Under the pieces are notes generated by a model that did no database searches, was not told the origin of the DNA, and worked only from the letters and a program-made list of their open reading frames with translations. From contig MNCI01010116.1 of NCBI GenBank assembly GCA_015680685.1, forward strand, positions 1,383,566 to 1,447,565: a stretch of DNA of 64,000 nucleotides, written 5' to 3'. This document shows positions 22,954-34,529 of the stretch, one piece after another. Source of the DNA: Gnetum montanum. Its lineage: Eukaryota; Streptophyta; Gnetopsida; Gnetales; Gnetaceae. Each line of letters starts with the position of its first letter. Position 1 is the first letter of the stretch. Both the position numbers and the translations under genes were made by a program.

Positions 22954-23064
22954 GTTATGGTTTAAGATGTTTGGTGAGTATGCTTAATTATTTAGGTTAT
23001 GAATTTTGCTTTGAATTTTAATATAACGAACTTTATGCAATAAATTACTCAACATACATTGACT

Positions 23065-23084
23065 TGTCCTAAGCAACGGTGCCA
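23065..23084 (-). other. primer-binding site of element A
   Basis: On the minus strand TGGCACCGTTGCTTAGGACA begins one base from the LTR. The first twelve bases nearly match the tRNA-Asp complement TGGCGCCGTTGC. Its side fixes the minus orientation of the element. Confidence 0.75.
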
Positions 23085-23085
23085 A

Positions 23086-23970
23086 TAATGAGTGGTGGAG
23101 CAATCCAACATCCAATCATACAAGTCACAAGCATTCACCCATAACCAAATTATAATCCATAGATGATACAATGTAGTTATTCTAGCAATTGGTTTAAGTT
23201 CAAAACCATTATCTTTCCATGTAGAGTTAGTGAAATCTATGGGTATGGTTTAGCTCATAGTGAGGTATATGATAATTGATGTTGTTGGGCCATCGCTACT
23301 TCTAGTGAACATGATGAAATGAAAATAGTTTCTAATTCTAAGTAAAATAGTAAACAAATCTATTCTATCCCATGGTGATGGATATCCATTCCTAATTTTC
23401 CGTACACGTCCTAGGCTTGTGTAACAATTATTGGGATTACTAAGTACTTTGCTATTAGACGAACCAAGCAATAATACTACTAGGTTACCAAATGATCACA
23501 CCTTACACTCTAAATCTATTGTATCCATTCTACATACTAATAATAGTAAAAGTAAAGTGCATGGAATAATAAAACATTAAATAAGAAAGCAATAATAGTA
23601 GTCTAAGTGAAAATGGTAAACATTATTCTAAGCAAAGCAATAAACTAGGAGAATGCTACAATAATATGAAATAGCTCAATCTTTATTGTCAGTCACACTT
23701 GTGCCCAAGTACAAGATGTTTGAATAAAGACTCTGTTCACTAAGTCATACTACACTACAAGCATTCACACCTCTAAGTACTTAAGACTAAATTCACAAAA
23801 ACAAACTGAAAGAGTTTTGTTACTACAAAATGAAACTTATTATAAATCTTTTTGCCTAAGCGTTGTATTTATAAGCTAGCACATATCCCACAATATTGCA
23901 TATATGATGACATAGCTTGTGCTACGATATCAAATCTACGATATCATAGCCAAAGAATAATTGAATTTAT
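23086..23970 (-). repeat. 5' LTR of element A
   Basis: It pairs with 2229-3130, with the same GATATC-type palindromes near its 23890-23955 end and a TATA box on the minus strand. It ends TTATCA, followed by the target duplication AGTTC and the resumed SINE. Confidence 0.85.
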
Positions 23971-24071
23971 CAAGTTCTATTCTAGTGGGGAAATACTAAG
24001 TTATAAACTTCTAATTTGACTATATGTCTCAAGGGTAAATATTTATTAAAAAAACATTTTATGGTTCTAAC
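23971..24071 (+). repeat. SINE copy, right half, split by element A
   Basis: It continues the SINE broken at 2228: AATACTAAGTTATAAACTTC and GACTATATGTCTCAAGGG match the body and tail of the other copies. The first five bases are the target duplication. Confidence 0.75.
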
Positions 24072-24370
24072 TACATATAGCTATATATACACAACTATAT
24101 CTTTGTAGAAAATTTATTATCTTCCTTAGTTCTTTATTGCAAAATTTTTTACTTATCTTTTTCCTAAATATTTACCTCTAACCATATAGTTAAATTACTT
24201 GAAACATTTTCTTAGCAATATTTTCAATTCCAACATCCCCTACTAACAAGGTATATGTTATGATATAGAGTAGAAAACATGTATAGAAAATTGATTACAA
24301 AATTTAAAAGAAATGACATACTTCCATCATAACTTAAGCTTGCAACTTATTACCTATGAAACTAGCAAAT

Positions 24371-24521
24371 AATGAGATGTTAGCCTAGTCATAAGATTCT
24401 TGATCTTAAAGCTCTCAGTCATGCGTTTGACTTTGATGGGTAATGCTAAGTTATAAAATTCTAATTGGACTATATATCTTGGGGTGTACCTATATTACAT
24501 TTATTTTGGGTTTACAACACC
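24371..24521 (+). repeat. tRNA-derived SINE copy
   Basis: Head AATGAGATGTTAGCCTAG, body GGACTATATATCTTGGGG and tail GGGTTTACAACACC match the family at 1046. Box B is degraded (CATGCGTTTGAC). Confidence 0.75.
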
Positions 24522-24680
24522 CCTAACTATGAAACCAACATAATAATCAGTAGAGGTACCACCTAAATGTAACTTGAGGAAATTAGGGCAACAAAAGATG
24601 AAGTGCAATTAGTATGGGCCTTAAAATTTTTTAGACACTACAAAAGAAATGTAAGTTAAATGCACATGCAAACAACTAAC

Positions 24681-24821
24681 AATAAAATGTTACCTTAGTA
24701 GTAAGACTTTTAATTTGAAAGCTCCAAGTCATGAGTTTCATTCTAATAAATAATACTAAATTATAAAATTCTAATTAAACTATATATCTATGAACCTATA
24801 TTACAATTATTTCAAGTTCTT
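24681..24821 (+). repeat. tRNA-derived SINE copy, degraded
   Basis: It has the same layout with more changes: AATAAAATGTTACCTTAGTA for the box A region, then CTCCAAGTCATGAGTTTCA, and a tail ending near TTTCAAGTTCTTAA. Confidence 0.65.
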
Positions 24822-26600
24822 AATGGATGGGTCTCAAATTTAAGGCATTTCTCTTGGCAAAGGTAGGTTTTTGAGTAAATCATTGAGTTCGGATCACTAC
24901 ACTAATCTACACGAGGGGCACAGGAATTGCATATCATTTTCCAGATGATAGATAGTCTGAAATAAGACAATATGAAATTAGATGCAGACTATGGTTAGGC
25001 TCTATTTTTAGTTTTTTCATGGGTTTCAATTGTAACAAGTTAAACTGGTTTCACGCTGAGATCTTCTTTGTGGCTGCAACTGGGTTTTCTAACTGTTGTT
25101 GTTATGGGTCTACTTGTATGCACTTAATCCATTTTTTTGAGTAGCATAGTAGTATCTGTTGGCACATTTAGCCATTTCATGGAACAGTTGGACTATCATA
25201 TTTACAATTGGAATAATCAGTGTTTAAGAGTTTGAAAGTAAAACATATAGCTTGAATGTTGGTTGAAGATGTTTGGGAGTTATTCTTTATTAAATAAAAT
25301 GCTGTTGAGGCCTTATTAGGATATGAAAATAAAATGCCAAAATATCAAGAGTTTTATTATTCACATTATTCACCGGAACGAGCAGGAAGAAAGCGATTGA
25401 TTTCTTTGTGCAAGACTGAAGGGTTTGAATGTGAATACGGTAGTAAATCGCAAGATAAATTCATTCAGAGAACAGGGGATTTCAGAGCAAATGGGTTTAA
25501 CTTGAATTCAGGGCAGAAAGAAATGATCAGCAATAAAATACTTGGGCAGTCCTAATTCTGTTTCGAATTTCATCTGGCTTCACCAGGAAACTGCACAAAA
25601 ATGAAAGCAAAATCCATTGTTGTTTCTCAAAAACGCAGTAATGGTAGCGGTTTTAATTCAAGTCAGAAAATCGTCACGGAAATACAATAAACCCATCCTA
25701 AAGCCGAAGTTTCTTGCTGAAATTTATTTTTATGGCAAAGAGATTACAATCAGGAAGAAAGGGGGCAGAAAATTTGCAGAAAAAAAATGTGTTTTGAGAA
25801 GGGCAACCGTTGTTTAAAATTTGGGGCTGTGGTGGCCAGAAAACAGATACAAAAATATCAGTCTTTTCTTCTTCTGCCTAAAACCAGAATTACACTCTTG
25901 TATTTCTGTACAATTTACAGTAACAAGATTGTTCTATCAGCGCCCTAAGCGGGCTGGTTAAATCGACGCAGTTGCCAGAGACACTTGCACAACGCGCAGA
26001 GGAGATTTGATAACCCAGGGCCACATATACGGCATGGCCAAATAGCGGAGGGATGCATTGGTTTCTTCTTCGTTTGCAGGCAGCACAACTTCCGCCGTGT
26101 GGGGCACCCATATGGATATTGAATTCACGCCGGAAATGATGAACCGCTGTACCCTTTTTTTTGGCAACCATGAGCACCAGCAACCGCCAGAAAGGCCCGC
26201 GTTATCAATCCATTCTTGCTTGCTATTTTGCTGATATTTCTGTAACAGACTTATTTCGGATTCGAGTTGCAAAGAATAAAGGAGAAAAGCCAGGGTCGGT
26301 GTTGTATGTTAAACTCCGCAGGTGTGGCCGTGTTCAACAATCCGCGATCGTAGGAGTTAGCACCGGAACGGGTTAAAGTACATGGCAGTTTCTACCGATT
26401 TTGTGCAAAGGTTTGGAATGCAAAAAAAAAAGCAAAAAATATAAACCATCTGATGGCGCCCATGGTTATGCGCGATTTTTACCAGGAAAGACAAAGATTT
26501 TACCCACAAACTTTGCCGCTTACATTTGCACCAAAGTACATATAAAATTATCACTAATCTATAACCTCACGGGAGTATCGAGGGTTTAAATACCAAAACA
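24822..26600. other. unassigned low-copy-looking DNA
   Basis: There is no repeat match elsewhere in the window and no convincing gene. 25334-25555 (+, 73 codons) and 25890-26183 (-, 97 codons) are open, but I recognise no complete domain. 25930-26570 is visibly richer in G+C and CpG than its surroundings, unlike the transposon remains, so it could be a decayed gene or promoter piece. The minus frame there contains CAACKRRRNQC, which is discussed in the findings. Confidence 0.4.
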
Positions 26601-26822
26601 AGTTAACCAAAGTATATATATACATATTATGACCATTAAAATACCTATAATGTGAAGCCTTGATTTAGAGACTTGCCACCAATTATCCCAAGTTATGAAA
26701 TATATTATTGCCCATTAAAAATTTGCAATTTTGATTATCCTATAAAGTCCTCATTATATCAAAGTTAGCATAAAATGCTCCTCATTTTATGCATAACTTC
26801 CTAACTCCCTAACCACCTAACC

Positions 26823-26893
26823 TTCTCCTAACTTGTTGGACAAGTAATCTTCTGATCGGTTAGTCTAATTACTTGAGAGAGAAGTTAGGAGAA
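26823..26893. repeat. 12-bp inverted repeat (hairpin), partly duplicated at 27091-27182
   Basis: TTCTCCTAACTT (26823-26834) and AAGTTAGGAGAA (26882-26893) are perfect reverse complements around a 47-base loop containing GTTGGACAAGTAATCTTC. A diverged copy of the whole unit lies at 27091-27182 and carries an extra TAACTTGTTGGGCAAGTA. Confidence 0.6.
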
Positions 26894-27084
26894 ATATTTG
26901 AGATATTTATGATATTTTAAACTTGACATCTCATTTGAAGAAGCACAATAAAAGGGACATATATGTATGGAGTAAGTTGCAACTATAGCTTGTAAGGGAC
27001 ATAAAGATTGTATTTTAATTTTACACCAAGGCCACTTGTCAACCTCTTTTATCTCTTTGGTGGTTGCAACCACCCAAAAATTGT

Positions 27085-27860
27085 TGTAACTTACCTAACT
27101 TGTTGGGCAAGTAACCTCCTAACTTGTTGGGCAAGTAGTCTTCTGATTGGTTGGCCAAGTTACTTGGGAGAGAAGTTAGGTGAGATATTTTCAATATGTA
27201 ACTTCCCTACCTACCTTGGAAACCTATAAAAAGGCTTCAGGGGGGAGGACCAGGTGGAGGAATGATCATTTGGAAGACTTTGGGAGAGGAATCATCATTT
27301 GGAAGACTTTGGGAGAGGATACTCAGAGTCTCATACATCATATTTTGAAGGCTACTAGTTAGCACTTGGGCTCTTACTTGAAGACACCTCGAGTCTTGGG
27401 GAGAAGAGCATTTGTAAAGAAGAAAGCGTGAACGATTGCTTGCAAGATGGCTTGCTAGAATAAAGATTTCAGCCTCTTTGTTATGGTCCTGTGAGTTATG
27501 CAGTTCATTTTTTGTTTTGTTTAAATTGCTTAGCTAGTGGTTTAGATAGTATCATCCTTGGCGAGTAATTTTGGGATTTTTAGATTGCTCTTATTGTTCT
27601 TGTTGCCCAATAGAAATTTCTGTTAAAATTTTGCCATAGAAGCGCTAGTGAATAAAAGCCTTAAGAGTATTTTAGTAGTAAATTTCATTATTGTGCAACG
27701 TTTGGGAACTGCTATTGGGTTGTTGGAAGAGAGCCTCTGTTTGTAGTCACGCCGTGGAACAATTTAGTAGCCGAGAGGGTTCAGAAAATCTTTGGTATTT
27801 TGATGGGACATTAATAGCTTCTTTATCTTTAAAGTGAATTCCCATGGTATTTCAATCAGA
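27085..27860 (+). promoter_or_regulatory. promoter-like, possibly LTR-derived stretch
   Basis: Direct repeats of TAACTTGTTGGGCAAGTA are followed by a TATA box (CCTATAAAAAGGC, about 27223-27235). A tandem duplication of a 27-28-base unit (TCATTTGGAAGACTTTGGGA, two copies, 27265-27318) lies downstream, and GAATAAAG near 27458 could serve as a poly(A) signal. The layout recalls the U3-R-U5 of an LTR, but no partner copy or element body is visible and a gap follows. Confidence 0.35.
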
Positions 27861-27864
27861 AATT

Positions 27865-27979
27865 NNNNNNNNNNNNNNNNNNNNNNNNNNNNNNNNNNNN
27901 NNNNNNNNNNNNNNNNNNNNNNNNNNNNNNNNNNNNNNNNNNNNNNNNNNNNNNNNNNNNNNNNNNNNNNNNNNNNNNN
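27865..27979. other. assembly gap (Ns)
   Basis: 115 unknown bases. The flanks show no clear repeat relationship to each other. Confidence 0.95.
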
Positions 27980-28615
27980 TTTTTGCAAAATTTTATTTGT
28001 TACAAGTAGGTATTATAAGGACCACGTAGACTAGGCAGTTGAACAAAATAGGAAATTTTCAAGAACTCACAGTACTTGGCAAAGTTGGCTGAATCTCTTT
28101 AAAGTAAGTCATTTGTAGTTTACACGCAACGCAATCGTTACATTTCTCACAACCGCATGCCGCAATAGCACACACACATACTCACATTAACTACTGAGTT
28201 TATTTGGAGGTATCTGGGCCTTGGTGTTGCCAGAGATCAGCAGGCACCTAAATCCTATTCGAGGACACTCGTTGGCGGTCGCGTCCCAAACGGTCGCCAA
28301 TAGTATCATGCATTGTGCTATTGAGAAGTGGAGTTGTGTTGTGCTTAAGCACTAATTTGTGGGAGCTTCTTTCCTTGACAACTAAGATTGGTAGGGGTTT
28401 TTAGGTAATCAATTCAATGCCTGTGTGTGCCTCTTGCCATTTGGTGAATAGGCTTCCTAGTGGGTTTGTTCCTTTTTTGTTTCTATTTTTTATTTTTTTT
28501 TCATAATACACTCTCTACTCTGATTCCCTGAAGCATTTGGGCTAGGGCTCAATAAGTCTACATGACCCAAATTGTCTCTTCATTCTCTGATGTTGTAGGG
28601 AAAAAATAGAAAATA
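27980..28615 (+). other. region before the LINE ORF1, no gene seen
   Basis: It contains TTGGTGTTGCCAGAGATC near 28212, faintly like the primer sites of the LTR elements but with no LTR end beside it. The last part (pyrimidine-rich, about 28460-28600) may be the 5' UTR of the LINE. The boundary is not visible. Confidence 0.35.
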
Positions 28616-29739
28616 ATGGACTCCTCCAACAGTGATTCGCAACCCACTAAGAATACTACTAATATGAACAATAATGACAACATTTTATGTTTTGACTTTC
28701 CTAAAGACATCTTTGATCAAACCGTTCAAACCTTCATCTATCTTTGTGCAATTGGCTTTTTTACGAGTAGAATTCATCCTGCCTCAGTTTTCCAAGAATG
28801 GGTTAAAAAGTTATGGGAACTTAGAAATATTAGAATAACCTTAGCTTCTAATCTTACTAGAAAGTTTTTTTTCATTTTTAAAACTAGGGCTATGGAAGAT
28901 TTCATGAAACAACAATCTATTTGGGATGTTTATGGATCCTTTTTAGTGCTTCAACCCTAGAAGGAGGATTTTGACTCGAAAAAAGAAAGCAAAAGTATTT
29001 TGCTAGTATGGATAGAATATCTAGCTCTTCCATCACACTTTTCCCCACATGTTGACATTCTTGCTACGCAAGTTGGAGAGGTCATCGATATGAAGTCCTT
29101 TTTAGGTTTCCATTCAAGACCAAATTGGTGAGTGTGTGTTAAAATTGATACGCAAAAGCAACATCCCGACTCACTAGAATTTAATGTGAAAGGAAAGACT
29201 TTTGTACAAAAAATTTCATATCTTACACTCCCAAACCATTCTTATTATTGTCTTGTTCCTAATCATCAGAAAGCTCAATGTTCAAAGCTATTGGCCAAGG
29301 TTGAAGTCAAGAAAATTTTAGCTAAACAGGTTAGTAAAGAATTAAAAGATAAAAATATATCTAAGAATATAGGTAATGATACTATTGAGGTGCACTCCTT
29401 GGATAATCCTTCTACTTCAAACCCCAAGATGACAAATGTGGAAGACATGAATATTGAGGCTACTGATGTTACTAAGAATCCTCTTAACTAAGGGGCTCCA
29501 AAGGATGCTACTAGTCGCTGGGAGTAACTTATCCAAAAATATTACACCTTAGTCACACATGATAATCCTATCTTTAGCGATTTCCCTAAAAGGTACCGAT
29601 CCTTGGTTGTTGCTAATGCTAATCAATCCACTAGCAGAAGGACAAGTGCTCATCGTCCTTTAGTAAATAGCTTTGAGTCTAGGAATTTTTTTAAAGCTTT
29701 AATAGTTGAAGGAGATCCTTCTTCATCTTCACATCCACA
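28616..29739 (+). pseudogene. LINE (L1 type) ORF1, DUF4283-like
   Basis: It starts MDSSNSDSQPTKN at 28616. Residues equivalent to the plant L1 ORF1 DUF4283 domain follow: WDVYGSFLVLQP, WIEYLALPSHFSPHVDI, VGEVIDMKSFLGF, then VCVKID. A Cys/His cluster YYCLVPNHQKAQCSK stands where these proteins carry a zinc knuckle. ORF1 protein binds LINE RNA. Stops at 28958 and near 29130, 29489 and 29524 break the frame. Confidence 0.7.
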
Positions 29740-31171
29740 ATGAAGTGTTGATCATGGAATGTTAGGGGACTCTCAAATGCTATTAGAAGATATATAGTCT
29801 GAGATTATATTCGTTGACATTACCTAGATGTTTATTGTATTCAAGAAGTTAAAATTCAAGGATTCCATCTTCAAACCTATTATAAGAGTATTTTCCCCAA
29901 TAGTTATTATGTCTCTTCTCACCATGAACATGGCAAAGGAAGAGCTATAATTCTTCTTCACAATAAATGGCAGGAGTTTTTTATTGATCATGGTTGTGAT
30001 AATTCAAGGCATTGTTATTGGGTTTGGTTACAGTATGCTAATGAAATCCTAGGGCTCATTTCCATTTATGCTCCTTGTAACTTGAATGATTGGGAGCTTT
30101 TTTGGAATTGGCTTGGGTACAACTTTCCCATAGCTAATTGGATCATCATAGGAGACTTTAATATGATTGAGCATCCAAAGGATAAGTTTGGAGGACAAAG
30201 AGGTGGTTTAGATAATAGTGAGCTTTTTGTTTGGCTTTCATTGAAGAGTAAATTGAATTTACAGGAAGCTAATGGAAATTACCCCTCTTCTAGTACTTCT
30301 AATTGGTTTACTTGGAGTAATGCTAAGCATGGGGACTTTTACATTTCTTCTAGGTTGGGTCAGATCTACTTGTTTACAAATGCTTCTATTCAATTTACTA
30401 CCACCAATAGTGCTCTTGTTTAGGCATATTATACCTAGGTTATGTCTTATCATTATCTTATTCACTGGTCTCTGTCCCTTTCTAGCTACTCCCACTCTTC
30501 CAATGGCCTTTATATTTTTAACATTGCTTTTCTTTGTAGCAACTCCCTTTCCTCTTTATTGATGAAAATATAGAATCTACATCCTAAACCCCTTGGAGAA
30601 GACAGTTGGATTGATCGGTGGACTAATGCTTGTACTCGCCTCTAGCAGTTCTCCAAACATGTGGGTAAATTGATGGCTTCTCAACTAAATTCTCATAAGT
30701 CCAACCTTCATAAGGAAATTCCCTTATTACAAAATACTAGTAATATACGTAAAGCTACTAAGGCTCAATTTTGTCGCTTGCAAATTACCAAGGAGAACAT
30801 GTGTATTATGGATCACTATGAGGCTAGAGCTGCTCACCTTTGCACCTATCTTTCTTGCCTCTATATGGATGACCAGGCTACTAAATATTTTCTTCATCTC
30901 CTCAAAGGAGGACACTCATCCCCTAAAATCCTAGCTATTCAAGTTGATGATAATATATTTACTTCCAAGATTGACATATTACAGGCTTTTTTGATTTTTA
31001 CTCTAGGACTTTTCATAAAGAAGATATTGATCCCACTATAGTTAATACCTGCTTAGGATTTATTACTCCTTTTAATCGTTTCATGTTTGGTGATGCTACT
31101 CTTCTTTCTAAATAGGATCTTGGTAAGACTCTTCAACAACTTCATGATGGCAAAGCCCCTAGTATGGATGG
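29740..31171 (+). pseudogene. LINE ORF2, first part: endonuclease and start of reverse transcriptase
   Basis: ATG at 29740 gives MKC-stop-SWNVRGLSN, the typical start of the plant L1 endonuclease. IQEVKI, HGKGRAIILL, LGLISIYAPCN and WIIIGDFNMIEHPKDK match further endonuclease blocks, with the GDFN catalytic motif intact. After 30430 the linker and RT N-terminus continue to AKPLVWMVM in one frame and KAPSMDG in the proper frame. Element C is inserted at that point. It would nick target DNA and prime reverse transcription. Frameshifts and stops are common. Confidence 0.8.
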
Positions 31172-31964
31172 TGATGAGTGGCGAGGTACCCCTACACTCA
31201 ACCATACGAATACGAGCGTGCACGTGTGATCTAGATGAACTCCAAGGACTAAGTACTTACGCGCCCTAATGGAACACTTAAGGTTAATCAATCGTTGTCT
31301 TCCCAAACTTACTTGTATTGTCACGATTGTATGGTTAAGTAAGTTTGAGGTATGTGATTTTTATATCTTTTATATTTTTAACGCCTATGATAAGAGGGGA
31401 GGGTGAAAAGACTAAGTGACTAACTTTCGCTAACTAAGTTCTAAGTTTCCTAGCACCAATATCCTTTCCCACTTGTCGTACACACCCTGAACCAGTGCAA
31501 CGCTACTCGTTACTGGGTTACCAAGCATTACACACATGCTTGAAGCTATCGTACTGAATGCACTTAACTAAGAGAGTCAAGGGTTGAGAGAGATTAATTA
31601 TCTAAGAAAGCATTTAAACATTTAATAGTAATTAAATCCTATTTAGCTTAGTCCACATGCTGCAAGGTTTATCAGAAAGTTCATCTTTATTGCCGTACAC
31701 AAATATGTGCTCAAGTACAATTTGCTCAAATAAAGATCCATTCACTTTAAGACTCCTACTGTGGGCACATGGAAATTATTCTAACTCTGGAATGGTAAAA
31801 CTTCTATAGTTTGGCTAAGGGTCTAGATCTAGATGTGTGAACAAGGGAAAGCTGCCTCTTATTTATAGAACTGGTAATGGGCTGCAATATCACATACGTG
31901 ATATCGCAGGGGCCGATGCAATATCGCTGATGCAATATTGCATACACGATATCGCAGCTCATCA
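31172..31964 (-). repeat. 3' LTR of element C
   Basis: 793 bases, matching 39598-39652 plus 49479-50224. On the minus strand, GATATC/GATATT palindromes (about 31889-31957) come first and then a TATA box (complement of 31860-31867). It lacks the 65-85-base unit seen in the LTRs of D and E. Confidence 0.85.
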
Positions 31965-33294
31965 TACCCCCATGACTAAATGAAAACTCATCCTCAAGTT
32001 TCTTACAAAATATTGGGAAGGTATGGGATTATTGACTTGAATAATACTAATGGTGAATGGGGTGACATGTGAATGGATCATCATTACAATACATGGCAAA
32101 CTTAACCACATTCAAAGAGTCCGTAGGCTGTAGGATCATACCCTTAATGCCTTGACAATCCCACATTCAAAGAGTCCGTAGGCTCTAGGAATGTCATTTG
32201 GAAACAAGAGTTAAATTCTTAACCACAAGATTTTACCAAAAAGAAAACAATGCATCAACCAAAATCTGGACTATTGATACAACTGACAATGAGGTGATAA
32301 ATAGAAAAAGAAGGATGGAAAGAAAAGAATGGAATGGAATCTCAAGAACAAGGTGATGTATAGCCCCTGGTGTATTAATGGTTAATGTGACTTAGTAGAT
32401 CTCATTCCAAATCTAGCCTCAAACAAACAACAACCAGTGACTTCGCATTAATACATTTGGGCAATCCATCCACTTGAAGTAGCAAGAATGCTTCTGCCAA
32501 AGAGTCACCACCATTCCGATGAAATGAACAAGGAGAAGGTAGGAAGCGAGGGAGGGCCTTAGTTAGAGGGAACATTTTTATTCAGTTCCATAACCAGTGC
32601 TTGTAGCCCAAATTATTATTCTGTCTAAGGGGTGTGCTTTGAATTCTCACTATTTTTTTTAATGTTTATGTGTGAGAACCACACCATGCAAAGACTTATT
32701 ATTTTTATTAACTTAGCTTCTTGATAATGGAGTAGCATCGAAATGGTATGGGAGACTCAAGAAGAAAACATCCAAGCACCCAAGAGAATGGCCAGCACAA
32801 ATGCATCAAATCCCCTTGAAGTCACACACTTTCAATCCTTGAAGCCTTCCTTAGTTTGAGAAATGCCTAGTCACCAATTCATTGATAGTTCTTATTGTTT
32901 AAGGAAGGGGACTGTACAGTTCCAAGCCAAGAGAGACCATAGAAATTCATGGATGTATGTATGAAGTGGACTCATTGCCTATTATATCAAAAGAACCATA
33001 CCTTAGTATCAACATCATAACTCAAAGGTAAAAACCAAACATTAGGAATCAATGGAATACAGTTCATACCATCTTCGGAGCACTTATTAAGTGACAAACT
33101 TAACAAAAATAAATAAATAAACACACAAATAAACAAAGAAGTATGAACGATATTGCAAAACAAAAATAAGAAAAGTTAAAGAAATTTCTAAAACAAAAAT
33201 TCAAAAAGGAACTGAGTGCCTTGATTGATCAGCATAGGTGGTCATCTCCCCAATGACTGAATTGAAAGGGAGAGATCCAAAATAATGAGTGAGG
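31965..33294 (-). other. polypurine tract and non-coding 3' region of element C
   Basis: TACCCCCATG at 31965 is the complement of the polypurine tract. The rest is non-coding. The conserved block occurs at about 32582-32695 (CATAACCAGTGCTTGTAGCC, AAGGGGTGTGCTTTGAATTC, ACCACACCATGCAAAGA). 33105-33210 is A-rich low complexity. There is no internal promoter module here. Confidence 0.7.
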
Positions 33295-34430
33295 TCATCC
33301 TCTCTTAGAGGTATTATGTGCACTGGCTGTTCTAAGTTCGTGGAAGGGTTTGGTTTGTTGCACATTGACCAATAATCTCTTATCAGGGATTTCAGGTTTG
33401 TATATGGTCATGGCTCCTGAGGGAAAGGTTGTGTGAATGATGTAAGGCCCTTTCCACAATGTTTGAAATTTTGTGTGTTGGGGCACGTGTGTGGGATTCC
33501 AGTAAAAGGCCTTATCTCCTGGTTGGTACTTGACCTTTCGAATTTTTAAGTCATGACGTTGCTTGTTATGTGCCTTGTGCAACTCATTTGATGATAGGGC
33601 AACCAATCAATTTTCATCTAGCATGTTTAGAGTTGTCAATCTTTGTTTTTGTGCTAGATCAAGGTCAAGGTGGAGGTTGCATGCCATGGATAGTGTACGG
33701 AGCTCAGTTTCAATTGGAAGCTTTGGGAGTTTTCCGTATACTAACTCATAGGGAGAGTAGCCTGTAGGGAGTTTCCAAGTGGAGTGGTATGCCTAGAGAG
33801 CATCATTCAGCTTAGTGCTCTAATCTTGCCTATATTTGCTAATTGTCCTTGTTAATATTTTAGTAATCTCTTGATTAGTGACCTCTGCTTGGCCATTAGC
33901 TTGGGGTGATAAGGTGTAGTCAATTTATGTTTAACCCCTAAGTGTTGCATCAACTTTCGAAAGGTTGCACCCGTGAAGTGTGTTTCATTATCCAAGATCA
34001 GTGCACGTGGCACACCAAACCTATTTATGACTTGTTGTTGTACAAATCGTGCAGCTGTAGACAATGTACAGTCTATTACAACAGCTGCTTCAACCCATTT
34101 TGTTAGATAGTCAACAACAACAATGATATAAGCTTTTCCATTGGACATTGGTGTAATGGGCCCCATAAAATCTATTCCCCAAATTTCGAAGGGTTCCAAA
34201 GGTTGAATCCATTATTGCAAATCCTCCATTCTAGCAATCATTCCTCCATTACATTGACAGCACTCACAGGATTGGACAAATTAATGGGCATCCTAAAATA
34301 GTGTTGGCCAGTAATATCCTGCAAGCAAGATCTTAATAATTGTTCGTCTCCCTGCATAGTGACCTCCACTAGGGCCCTCATGAGCATCCTGAAGAACTCT
34401 TAGTTGGTCCACATTAGGCACATACCATTA
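33295..34430 (-). pseudogene. integrase of element C
   Basis: 33852-34199 carries [45 protein letters not shown] and [14 protein letters not shown]. The second catalytic Asp is intact. The NGQAE segment has become LMAKQRS through a frameshift, which removes the catalytic Glu context. 33295-33606 is the C-terminal part (GDKAFYWNPTHVPQHTKFQTLWKGPYI). The HHCC part lies above 34200 with stops. Confidence 0.85.
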
Positions 34431-34529
34431 AACCAAGCCATCAGGACAAACTTTGTAAATTTTTCCATTGATCTCTATGAAGTACTTGGCTCTATGAAGA
34501 AACTGTTGTTTCTTCCTAAAGTTTAGCTC

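Larger units (their letters stand above)
2229..23970 (-). mobile_element. Element A: Athila-like LTR retrotransposon lacking RT, RNase H and integrase
   Basis: Two related LTRs (2229-3130 and 23086-23970) bound it. Both begin with T(G/A)ATGAGTGG and end in TTATCA as read on the plus strand. It lies on the minus strand: the primer site is beside the right LTR and the polypurine tract beside the left. Target duplication is GGTTC/AGTTC. Element B is nested inside it at 11479-22762; without B it is about 10.5 kb. In element order it holds gag, protease, a long non-coding stretch, an internal promoter-like module, an accessory ORF and the polypurine tract. No RT, RNase H or integrase homology could be found between protease (8685) and the region that follows integrase in related elements, so pol was deleted. 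It must have moved with enzymes from elsewhere, or lost pol after insertion. Confidence 0.85.

Noticed and set aside
28212-28230. TTGGTGTTGCCAGAGATC as a retrotransposon primer site
   Set aside because: It lacks part of the tRNA-Asp complement and no LTR end (CTCATCA or similar) lies next to it.
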